A stretch of DNA of 39,322 nt. Source: UMGS172 sp964424555. GTDB lineage: Bacteria; Bacillota; Clostridia; Oscillospirales; Acutalibacteraceae. The position numbers and the translations under genes were made by a program. Under the pieces are notes generated by a model. The model saw only the letters and a list, made by a program, of their open reading frames with translations, ran no database searches and had not been told where the DNA came from. Below, one piece after another: positions 16,212-23,327 of this stretch. Position 1 is the stretch's first letter. Each line of letters opens with the position of its first letter. The stretch covers positions 1 through 39,322 of the forward strand of contig CAYRIX010000019.1 of assembly GCA_964424555.1 (NCBI GenBank). The letters run 5' to 3'.

Positions 16212-16520
16212 TTATTTTCCCTTATTCTGCTCGGCAATTTTGTCCAGCTTTTTGTTTTTGAAATACAGCAGCAAATCAGCAAAAACCATAATGAAATTCA
16301 GCACATAAAAGAACAGAACATACCACTTTGATGCAAAGTTTGCCATATAGGTTTCGTTGATAAGTTTGGATATGATTCCTGCAACATAACCAAACAGAAT
16401 AAGGCACAAAAACGACAGGCTTTTTCCCTTGGCGGTGCGAGCTTTATAGGAACGCATTACGTTAAACGGCCACGAAGCGCCAAAGCTTACGATCATAATG
16501 ATTTCAAAAATCTCAGGCAT
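16212..16520 (-). CDS. Small PQ-loop (SemiSWEET-like) membrane protein
   Basis: This 102-residue protein has three hydrophobic segments, at about 5-20, 33-52 and 66-88, and a basic C-terminus. SWPFNVMRSYKARTAKGKS resembles the PQ-loop region of SemiSWEET transporters: a Pro after the first helix, then a basic loop before the second helix. Known SemiSWEETs are three-helix proteins of about 90 residues that dimerise to move sugars, which fits the size here. GAGGAG lies upstream of the ATG. It is the first gene of a two-gene operon with the esterase, divergent from a LysR regulator. Sugar transport is an inference. Confidence 0.7.
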   Translation of the reverse strand: MPEIFEIIMIVSFGASWPFNVMRSYKARTAKGKSLSFLCLILFGYVAGIISKLINETYMANFASKWYVLFFYVLNFIMVFADLLLYFKNKKLDKIAEQNKGK

Positions 16521-16543
16521 TTAAATCACTCCTCTTTTTAAAA

Positions 16544-16572
16544 ATGATACAACTATTTGACCTCATTGTCAA
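16544..16572 (-). promoter_or_regulatory. Promoter of PQ-loop/esterase operon
   Basis: On the minus strand TTGACA (16572-16567) and TATCAT (16549-16544) are 17 bases apart. It is back to back with the LysR promoter, leaving 28 bases between the two -35 boxes, a natural place for LysR binding. Confidence 0.75.
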
Positions 16573-16600
16573 GAATGTGATAATGTGTGGTGACTATACA

Positions 16601-16629
16601 TTGACAGTTATGGTGTTGAATGGTAAAAT
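16601..16629 (+). promoter_or_regulatory. Promoter of the first LysR gene
   Basis: TTGACA (16601-16606) and TAAAAT (16624-16629) are 17 bases apart. A hairpin follows in the 5' leader (AAAGC...GTGCC, GGCAC-GCTTT at about 16653-16685), ending in a short T run just before the AAGGAG site; it could be a weak attenuator. Confidence 0.75.
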
Positions 16630-16701
16630 AATAATACAATGAAAAGCTGTGCGAAAGCGCTAAATGTGCCTTGCGGCACGCTTTTATTAAAGGAGTAAAC
16701 A

Positions 16702-17556
16702 ATGGAGCTTTTACAGTTAACCTATTTTTGTGATGCGGCCGAGACCGAGAATTTTTCTAAAACGGCACAAAAGTTCGGGGTGCCTGCGTCCAACATTTCG
16801 CAAACGGTGCACCGACTTGAAAATGAGCTTGGTGTCAGTCTTTTTGACCGCCGTGCCAACAAGGCGACGCTCAATGAGGCGGGCAAGGTGTTCTACGAAA
16901 AGGTGAAAAAGGCATTGGGTCTGATCGATGAGAGTAAACTGCGTCTGGGGGACCTTAAGGGCAAGGTGTCGGGTGAGGTGCGGTTGTTGGCCTTGACCAA
17001 CCGCAACACAGTCACTAAGGCTATCGAACGGTTTAAACAAAAATACCCCCAGGCAGTCTTTTCGGTCAGTCACCGAATGGACAATGCAGAGGATAATTTT
17101 GATTTGTATGTCAGCGATGAACCGCCGTTTGGCCGAAGACTTGAAAAAAGATTGCTCATCACCGATGAAATGATGCTTGCGGTGCCGAAGGGAAGCCGTT
17201 GGGATAGGGACGACTTAAATCTGTCCGACCTTAAAAGCGAGCGATTTATTTCGATGCATTCCAACTCAAGTCTTTACCGCACAGCCTATAAGATATGTGC
17301 CGATTTCGGATTCACTCCCAACATAGCCATCCAGAGTGATGACCCGTATTATATGCGAAAGTATATTGAACTCGGAATGGGCGTTGCCATTGTGCCGTCG
17401 GTCTCGTGGGAGGGCCTTTTCTCCGAAAACGTGGTGCTTAAAAGCCTTGGCGGAATAAAGCGCGAAACCTATCTATACAGCGACCCCGAAAAGTATATGC
17501 CCACCGTCGTTCGCCTTTTCAGCGAAGAGCTTTTGTCGCTGTGCGAGGGTTTGTGA
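16702..17556 (+). CDS. LysR family transcriptional regulator
   Basis: This 284-residue protein has the N-terminal winged helix-turn-helix of LysR regulators (about residues 1-60, including FSKTAQKFGVPASNISQTVHRLE and FDRR). A periplasmic-binding-like effector domain follows from about residue 90 to the end. The effector is unknown. AAAGGAG precedes the ATG. It is divergent from the PQ-loop/esterase pair and 138 bases upstream of a GH106-like glycosidase on the same strand, so one or both may be its targets. Confidence 0.9.
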   Translation: MELLQLTYFCDAAETENFSKTAQKFGVPASNISQTVHRLENELGVSLFDRRANKATLNEAGKVFYEKVKKALGLIDESKLRLGDLKGKVSGEVRLLALTNRNTVTKAIERFKQKYPQAVFSVSHRMDNAEDNFDLYVSDEPPFGRRLEKRLLITDEMMLAVPKGSRWDRDDLNLSDLKSERFISMHSNSSLYRTAYKICADFGFTPNIAIQSDDPYYMRKYIELGMGVAIVPSVSWEGLFSENVVLKSLGGIKRETYLYSDPEKYMPTVVRLFSEELLSLCEGL

Positions 17557-17694
17557 GCAGTTGAAGCAAAAAAACGTCTTAAACCAAAGAAAGACCTCAT
17601 AAATATTAAATTTTGGGGTAGATATTTTGCGAATGAAGTGTTACAATGTAAGCATGGAAATGTGTTCTGTTTTTTTGAAACGGAGGTAAAGATA

Positions 17695-20619
17695 ATGTTT
17701 TATAAAAATCTCAAGAATCCGCCCAACAAATACCGCCCGGCACCTTTCTGGTCGTGGAACGAAAAGCTCACAGTCGAGGAAACCGTCCGTCAGGTCAGAG
17801 AGATGGAAGAGGTCGGCATTGGCGGATATTTTATGCACGCCCGTGGTGGATTGCAGACCGAATATCTTTCCGACGAGTGGTTTGACAATGTCAAGGCCAC
17901 CGTCCGTGAGGGTAAAAAGTTAGGTATGGAGTCTTGGGGCTATGATGAAAACGGTTGGCCGAGCGGCTTTGGCTCGGGCGCTGTCAACGGCCTCGGATTA
18001 AAGTATCAGCAGAAATATTTACGGGCAGAGGAGACTGAGGAGCCCAAAACACAGGATAACACCATTGTAAATGTACCTTTTGACGGCAAAAACATACATA
18101 TTTATTATGAGGTCAATCCGTTTTATGTCGACACCCTCGACGGCGAGGTCATCTCGGAGTTTATCCGTATGACTCATATGGCCTACAAGGAGACCTTGGG
18201 CGATGAGTTCACCGACATGGCAGGCTTCTTTACCGATGAACCACAGGTCTCACGAAACGGCTATCCTTGGTCGTTCATTATGGAAAAGGAGTACATGAAG
18301 GCCTATGGTCAAGTCTTGGCACCTCAGCTTGTCGACCTTTTTTATAACACCGAGACCTCAACTCAAACCAAGTATAAATATTGGAAGTTGGTTTGTGAGC
18401 TGTTCTCTGAAAACTTTATGAATAATATTTATAAATGGTGTAACGAGAACGGCAGTGCTTTGACCGGTCACCTTGTGCTCGAGGAGGGTCTTTGGTCACA
18501 CGTATTGGCTAACGGTACCTGTATGCCGCATTACGAGTATATGACTATCCCAGGAATGGATCATTTGGGTAGAAGCTTAAACACTGTTCAGTGTCAGATG
18601 CAGTTGTGCTCGGTCGCACATCAGCTCGGCAAAAAGCAGATACTTTCCGAGACCTTTGCGCTTTGCGGTTGGAACGTCAGCTTTGAGGAGCTTCGTTGGA
18701 TATACGAGCATCAGATGGTACACGGTGTCAATTATCTCTGTCAGCATCTTGAGGGCTATACTCTTCGAGGTATCAGAAAGCGTGACTACCCTGCAACCCT
18801 TTTCAAGCAGCAGCCTTGGTGGGGCGATTACCGTGCCTTTAACGATAAGGTCAGCCGTATCGGCATGCTGATTGCTGAGGGCAAGATAGAGCATGAGATT
18901 CTTGTGCTTCATGTGGCTGACACGGCTTGGGCAAATTTTGATATAAAATCCTCTGATTATTCGCAAAAATTAGTTGCCGATATGATTGATGTTCAAAAGC
19001 GTCTTGAGCACGCTCAGTTGCAGTATCATTTGGGTGATTCTACCATCATGCAGCGACATGCCGAGGTCAAGGACGGTAAGATAAATATTGGAACTCAGAG
19101 CTATTCGGTCGTTGTCGTGCCTCCGTGTGAGTGCCTTGCCGCCAACACCGTAAGGCTTCTTAAAGAGTTCAAGGCACAGGGCGGTCTGCTGATTTTCACA
19201 GAGACTATTCCTACAATGATAGACGGCAAAGCCACCTCCGAGGTCGTTGAATTTGCGAAAGAATGTGTAAATGTTAATCATACCGAGGTTGCGACAGTTA
19301 TACCTGCATCTTATCGCAGAATAACTCTTGATTATGAGGGTGACCATTTTGACAACCCGATTTTGACCGCTGTCCGCCGTTTTGACGAGCAGAAAATGAC
19401 AATGTACTACCTCTATAACCCCAACTATGTCCGCCATGAGGTCTTGGCTTCGGTCAAGGGCAAGAGTGCAAGTCTTTTCAACACCGAAACGGGCGAGGAA
19501 GAAGCGGTAGTCTTCTCGAAAAACGGCGAAAATATCGATATTGAATGTACCGTTTACGAGCGTGGTTCAGCCGTGTTGTTTGCTTATGATGAGGCGGTTA
19601 AGGTATCGGCTGAAAAGAACACCGCCGTTTTGAAGCCTATCGAATTTTCGGGCGAATGGGAGATCGAGGCCGATGATAACGCATTGACACTTGATTATTG
19701 TGACGTTTATTTCGACGGTGAGTTAGCCTACGAGAATCTGCCGATAAGTGACGTTCAGGAAAAGGCTATTGCCTTCGGCCGTAAGGTAAACACCAAGGTC
19801 GTTTTCAAGTTTAATGTCCAAAAAGCGGCGTTTACCAAGTTTGATTTGGTGGTTGAGACACCTGAGATATTCGATATCGTTGTCAATGGCTGTGCGATTG
19901 ACAAAACCGTTAAGGGCTATTATCACGATACCTCATTCAAGGTCATTGACATTGCAAGGTATGTCCGTGAGGGCGAAAACAGGATAGCCCTTACCTGCGA
20001 CTTTGTGCAGAGCGAGACGACCTATGAGAACTGCAAGAAGTCGCTCAAGTTCGAGTCTGAAAAGAACAAGCTCAGCTATGATATGGAGATTGAAGCAATC
20101 TATCTTAAAGGTGATTTTGCAGTATGTACCGACGATGGCTTTGAGCATATCGAGAAGAGAGCGCTCAAGACCAACGGAAATTTCTATATTACCGAAGCAC
20201 CCAAGACCGTTACTGCAGGTAACCTTGCCGAGCAGGGTTATCCCTTCTTCGCAGGCAGTGTAACCTTTAAGAAAAAAATAATCTTGTCGGCCGACGATAT
20301 TATCAACCGCTCAGTAAAATTCAAAAAACTTTGCTCAACCGTTACCAAAATCAAGGTCAACGGTATTTACGCAGGAAAGGTCATGTGGCAGCCTTATGAG
20401 GTAGATGTTTCCAAATTGCTTAAAGCGGGCGAAAACGATATCGAGATAACCGTTACAGGCAACCTCAGAAACCTTTTGGGCCCGTTCCATTTGGGTGAGG
20501 GCGAAGCCTATGCCGTGGGTCCCAGAAAATTCTTCCACGAATCGCCAATCTGGATAAAAGGTATTAACCCCGATTGGGTCGATACATATTGCTTCGTAGA
20601 ATTCGGTCTGTTCTTCTGA
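17695..20619 (+). CDS. GH106-like glycoside hydrolase (alpha-L-rhamnosidase family)
   Basis: This 974-residue protein resembles GH106, a family with alpha-L-rhamnosidase activity. The N-terminal catalytic region has APFWSWN, GIGGYFMHARGG, YDENGWPSGF, FFTDEPQ and LTGHLVLEEGL, features I associate with this family. The C-terminal third holds beta-sandwich-like domains, ending with FHLGEGEAYAVGP. No signal peptide is present, so it probably acts on imported oligosaccharides in the cytoplasm. GGAGG (17682-17686) supports ATG 17695; an in-frame upstream start at 17638 would lie across the weak TACAAT box and lacks such a site. A terminator follows. The rhamnosidase activity is inferred; other deoxy-sugar or uronide linkages are possible. 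Confidence 0.85.
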   Translation: MFYKNLKNPPNKYRPAPFWSWNEKLTVEETVRQVREMEEVGIGGYFMHARGGLQTEYLSDEWFDNVKATVREGKKLGMESWGYDENGWPSGFGSGAVNGLGLKYQQKYLRAEETEEPKTQDNTIVNVPFDGKNIHIYYEVNPFYVDTLDGEVISEFIRMTHMAYKETLGDEFTDMAGFFTDEPQVSRNGYPWSFIMEKEYMKAYGQVLAPQLVDLFYNTETSTQTKYKYWKLVCELFSENFMNNIYKWCNENGSALTGHLVLEEGLWSHVLANGTCMPHYEYMTIPGMDHLGRSLNTVQCQMQLCSVAHQLGKKQILSETFALCGWNVSFEELRWIYEHQMVHGVNYLCQHLEGYTLRGIRKRDYPATLFKQQPWWGDYRAFNDKVSRIGMLIAEGKIEHEILVLHVADTAWANFDIKSSDYSQKLVADMIDVQKRLEHAQLQYHLGDSTIMQRHAEVKDGKINIGTQSYSVVVVPPCECLAANTVRLLKEFKAQGGLLIFTETIPTMIDGKATSEVVEFAKECVNVNHTEVATVIPASYRRITLDYEGDHFDNPILTAVRRFDEQKMTMYYLYNPNYVRHEVLASVKGKSASLFNTETGEEEAVVFSKNGENIDIECTVYERGSAVLFAYDEAVKVSAEKNTAVLKPIEFSGEWEIEADDNALTLDYCDVYFDGELAYENLPISDVQEKAIAFGRKVNTKVVFKFNVQKAAFTKFDLVVETPEIFDIVVNGCAIDKTVKGYYHDTSFKVIDIARYVREGENRIALTCDFVQSETTYENCKKSLKFESEKNKLSYDMEIEAIYLKGDFAVCTDDGFEHIEKRALKTNGNFYITEAPKTVTAGNLAEQGYPFFAGSVTFKKKIILSADDIINRSVKFKKLCSTVTKIKVNGIYAGKVMWQPYEVDVSKLLKAGENDIEITVTGNLRNLLGPFHLGEGEAYAVGPRKFFHESPIWIKGINPDWVDTYCFVEFGLFF

Positions 20620-20629
20620 TAAAATTTTT

Positions 20630-20660
20630 AGCACCCGAGCATTTTGTTTGGGTGCTTTTT
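20630..20660 (+). terminator. Terminator after GH106-like gene
   Basis: AGCACCC (20630-20636) pairs with GGGTGCT (20650-20656), followed by a T tract, eleven bases after the glycosidase stop codon. Confidence 0.85.
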
Positions 20661-20724
20661 AGCTCTTGTAGCAGACCAATTCAAATACATAGCAAAATAA
20701 TACATTTCATTTTTCGCATCTTAA

Positions 20725-20733
20725 TGGTATACT
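20725..20733 (+). promoter_or_regulatory. Extended -10 promoter of SGNH lipoprotein gene
   Basis: TGGTATACT combines the TGn extension with a good -10 box at 20728-20733. The -35 region is poor (TTTCAT-like), which extended -10 promoters can tolerate. Confidence 0.5.
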
Positions 20734-20775
20734 GTGATTAGTATTACTTAGTTAAAAGCGATCGAGGGAATTGTG

Positions 20776-21756
20776 ATGAGAAGTATAGATAGATGGATAG
20801 CACTTTTGTTGTCGGCCGTGCTTTTGCTCTGCTTTGTCGGTTGCGGTGAGACAAAAATAGATAACAGCACACCATCTAAAAGCGTGTCGGAAAGTGAAAC
20901 CGCCTCGACCGAGCCAACGGTATCTGAAGGAACTGAAAGCAACGTCTCAAACGAGGAATCGACCGCAGGTGACAATAAATCCATAAAAATACTTGCCGTT
21001 GGTAACAGCTTCAGCATTGACGGAATGGAGTATCTGTGGGATATATTAAACGATGCAGGATATGAGGAGATAATCTTAGGAAACCTTTATATCGGAGGAT
21101 GCTCGGTCAAAAAGCACTGGAGTAACATTCAGTCCAATGCCCCTGCCTATACATATCTTAAGAACACCTACGGCGAATGGCTGAAGATTCCCGAAACGCC
21201 TATATCGTTTGCCGTTACCGATTATGATTGGGATATCGTCACACTGCAGCAAAACTCGGGCAGCAGCGGTATTGCTTCAAGTTACACATATATCGATAAC
21301 GTTTTCCAATATATCAAACAACAACAGCCTAACGCTAAGATATATTGGCATATGACCTGGGCATATCAGCAGGATACACCGTCAACCGCCTTTGCGACTT
21401 ACAATAACGATCAGTTGACGATGTATAATGCTATAACCTCGGCTGTGGCGGAAAGAATTGTCGGCAACGGATATGTAGATGGCATTATCCCGAGCGGCAC
21501 CGCCATCCAGAATATGCGCACTACCCATGTCGGTGATATCCTGACCCGTGACGGAAATCATCTGAGTTATTCTCACGGCAGGTATACTGCGGCGTTGACG
21601 TGGTTTGCGGCACTGACCGGCGGTGACGTTGAGGCTATCAACTGGTATCCGTCCAAATATCCCGAATTGGCAAACGACCTTCCCACCATCCGCCAATCGG
21701 TAAAAGATGCAATAAAGACACCTCTTGCAATTACCCAACAGGCTGGAACAAAATAA
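20776..21756 (+). CDS. SGNH-type lipoprotein (DUF4886-like)
   Basis: This 326-residue protein is a predicted surface lipoprotein with an SGNH-hydrolase-like domain. The signal is a hydrophobic stretch (about 8-19) with lipobox FVGC, then a Ser/Glu/Thr-rich linker of about 45 residues. The domain opens with AVGNSFSIDGM (block I, catalytic Ser in GNSFS) and carries DGNHLS near residue 255 (Asp and His of the triad). This layout resembles DUF4886 proteins, some of which are suspected carbohydrate esterases. GAGGGA fits ATG 20776 better than GTG 20773. With the upstream glycosidase it may help degrade acylated glycans (inference). Confidence 0.8.
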   Translation: MRSIDRWIALLLSAVLLLCFVGCGETKIDNSTPSKSVSESETASTEPTVSEGTESNVSNEESTAGDNKSIKILAVGNSFSIDGMEYLWDILNDAGYEEIILGNLYIGGCSVKKHWSNIQSNAPAYTYLKNTYGEWLKIPETPISFAVTDYDWDIVTLQQNSGSSGIASSYTYIDNVFQYIKQQQPNAKIYWHMTWAYQQDTPSTAFATYNNDQLTMYNAITSAVAERIVGNGYVDGIIPSGTAIQNMRTTHVGDILTRDGNHLSYSHGRYTAALTWFAALTGGDVEAINWYPSKYPELANDLPTIRQSVKDAIKTPLAITQQAGTK

Positions 21757-21762
21757 TACACG

Positions 21763-21800
21763 CAAAACCGAAGGCTATGGCTTTCGGTTTTGTGTTTGCA
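21763..21800 (+). terminator. Terminator after SGNH lipoprotein gene
   Basis: A 13-bp stem (21763-21775 with 21780-21792, arms starting CAAAACCGAA and ending TTCGGTTTTG) with a four-base loop is followed by a T-rich stretch. It separates the lipoprotein gene from the toxin-immunity pair. Confidence 0.85.
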
Positions 21801-21835
21801 ATTTTATTTTAACTGTGATAAAATTATTTTTGAAA

Positions 21836-21871
21836 TTGTTGACGCTTTGTTGCCTAATATAATGCAACAAA
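21836..21871 (+). promoter_or_regulatory. Promoter and putative operator of toxin-immunity pair
   Basis: TATAAT (21858-21863) lies 16 bases after TTGTTG (21836-21841). The -10 box is enclosed by a perfect dyad, TTTGTTGC (21846-21853) and GCAACAAA (21864-21871), whose right arm starts directly after the -10 hexamer. A repressor bound there would block polymerase. The regulator is not encoded next to it. Confidence 0.6.
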
Positions 21872-21931
21872 ATAACTTTTTACAACTATATATGGAAGTG
21901 ATTTTCCAAAATAAATGTGTAAGGAGTTCAT

Positions 21932-22900
21932 ATGACCAGTCAACAATTTAGAAGCAATCCATTATTTTTGCGCAACCAATTCGCACACGATGGAAAATTT
22001 GAAATACCTGTTATAAAAAGACAGGATATTAACTTATCGGGTATTTCTCTTTTGGGTTATGATCAGACAAAGCAAAATGATGAACAGAATAAGGATAAAT
22101 TCATTCATTTTTTCTTGGATGATTATAAATTTGATTCTATATGGAATGACCCTGAGAAAAGAATTGCGAAGTTAAGACAGTACAAAGGTATATTAAGCCC
22201 TCAATACAGCGTTTATTATACTCTGCCTATTGTTATGCAGATGTATAACACATTTCGTTCTAGATGGTGTGGTGCTTATTTTCAAGCCAAAGGATTTGAT
22301 GTTATTCCAACTATTTCGTGGGGAACGGAAGATAGCTTCGATTTTTGCTTCGATGGAATAGAGAAAGGAAGCATAGTTGCTGTATCAACCTTGGGCGTGA
22401 AAACCGAGAAAGAGTTATTTATGTGTGGTTACAATGAAATGCTAAGAAGGATTGAACCGCAATACATTATTTGCTACTCACAACCATTTGATGAAATGGA
22501 AGGAAATATTATATCCATTGACTATGCGATCACAAATAATTTAAATAAAAATACGTGCGCTTCGTCATTAACCCGATATGAAAAATGGTTTTTGGGATAC
22601 GCAACAAAAACTAATAAAGGTAGTGGTAGTGCTGGAGGATCCCCAAGGTTCCCTGGGTGGGACCCATCAAAATCTCCAGGTAAAGGATTTGAATGGAGAG
22701 GTAAAGGTGACCCATCATCAGGTAAGGGTAATTGGTACAATCCTAAAACAAAAGAGTCTTATCATCCTGACTTAAATCATCCTGAGCCTTATGGGCCGCA
22801 TTGGGATTACAATTATCCTGGTGGAGGTGATGGATTTAGATTGTACCCAAACGGACAAATGGTTCCGAAACTTTTTGAAGGAGATATATATTATGCTTAA
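21932..22900 (+). CDS. DUF4417 protein with C-terminal toxin-37 (Ntox37-like) domain
   Basis: This 322-residue protein joins two domains. Residues 1 to about 200 match my memory of DUF4417: NPLFLRNQF, LSPQYSVYYTLP, YNTFRSRWCGAYFQ, VIPTISWG and GSIVAVSTLG. A Gly/Ser linker follows (about 228-240). Residues 242-316 look like polymorphic toxin domain 37: PGWDPSKSPG, FEWRGKG (253-259), GNWYNP (266-271), HPDLNHP (278-284), GPHWDY (288-293), RLYPNG (303-308). His, Asp and Trp are the likely active residues. No signal peptide, LXG or WXG100 domain is seen, so export, if any, is unexplained. The gene is AT-richer than its neighbours and overlaps the next gene by eight bases. AAGGAG precedes the ATG. 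Confidence 0.8.
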   Translation: MTSQQFRSNPLFLRNQFAHDGKFEIPVIKRQDINLSGISLLGYDQTKQNDEQNKDKFIHFFLDDYKFDSIWNDPEKRIAKLRQYKGILSPQYSVYYTLPIVMQMYNTFRSRWCGAYFQAKGFDVIPTISWGTEDSFDFCFDGIEKGSIVAVSTLGVKTEKELFMCGYNEMLRRIEPQYIICYSQPFDEMEGNIISIDYAITNNLNKNTCASSLTRYEKWFLGYATKTNKGSGSAGGSPRFPGWDPSKSPGKGFEWRGKGDPSSGKGNWYNPKTKESYHPDLNHPEPYGPHWDYNYPGGGDGFRLYPNGQMVPKLFEGDIYYA

Positions 22901-23144
22901 TAAAAATGATTGGCGATTGACATATCAAGACGAGTTTCTGCTTGACGCAGAACTGAAAAAGGCTGAATTTTCGGAGGAACAACAAAAAACAGACCATTGT
23001 CACTGTGTTTTTTGTTGGGAAAAATTTAGTGAAAGAAAAATGGACATTAGTGAAGGATATTGTACCAAAGACGGTAGATATTGGATTTGCGAGGAATGCT
23101 ATACCGATTTCAAGGAAATGTTTCGTTTTAAGTTAGAACCGTAA
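22893..23144 (+). CDS. Putative immunity protein, Cys-rich zinc-ribbon-like
   Basis: This 83-residue protein is probably the antidote to the toxin-37 domain encoded just upstream. It starts within the last codons of that gene, so the two are co-translated. It begins NDWRLTYQDEFLL, then has C38-x-x-C41 in CVFCWEKF and C66-x-x-C69 in WICEECYTDF, a likely zinc ribbon; C57 and C36 are extra. Small proteins of this look often follow polymorphic toxin genes, which is a pattern from memory, not a search. GAAGGAG is placed before ATG 22893. The role follows from position and size, and no family name is claimed. Confidence 0.75.
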   Translation: MLNKNDWRLTYQDEFLLDAELKKAEFSEEQQKTDHCHCVFCWEKFSERKMDISEGYCTKDGRYWICEECYTDFKEMFRFKLEP

Positions 23145-23230
23145 ATTTAATTTTATTTATAAAATTTTTGCAGACTTTATAAATCAATGCAACATTTTCG
23201 CCAAACCTTTATTTTCTCCGGAATTTGGTG

Positions 23231-23259
23231 TTGACTGTGGGCGGAAATTCTATTATAAT
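23231..23259 (+). promoter_or_regulatory. guaB promoter
   Basis: TTGACT (23231-23236) and TATAAT (23254-23259) are 17 bases apart. The transcript would have a leader of about 60 nt, AT-rich, in which I see no purine riboswitch. Confidence 0.85.
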
Positions 23260-23327
23260 ATTAGAAATATAAATGATATAATTGCGTATTATATTTTAAT
23301 TTTTTATATAAAAACGGAGGAATAAAA

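Noticed and set aside
17638..17694. Longer N-terminus for the GH106-like protein
   Set aside because: The in-frame start at 17638 has no ribosome binding site; GGAGG at 17682-17686 favours ATG 17695, where family similarity also begins.
21932..23144. Prophage or integrative element carrying the toxin-immunity pair
   Set aside because: DUF4417 proteins are often on mobile elements, but no integrase, att repeats or structural genes flank these two genes here.
23145..23327. Purine riboswitch before guaB
   Set aside because: A plain promoter leaves about 60 nt of AT-rich leader; I see no conserved purine-aptamer core or terminator there.
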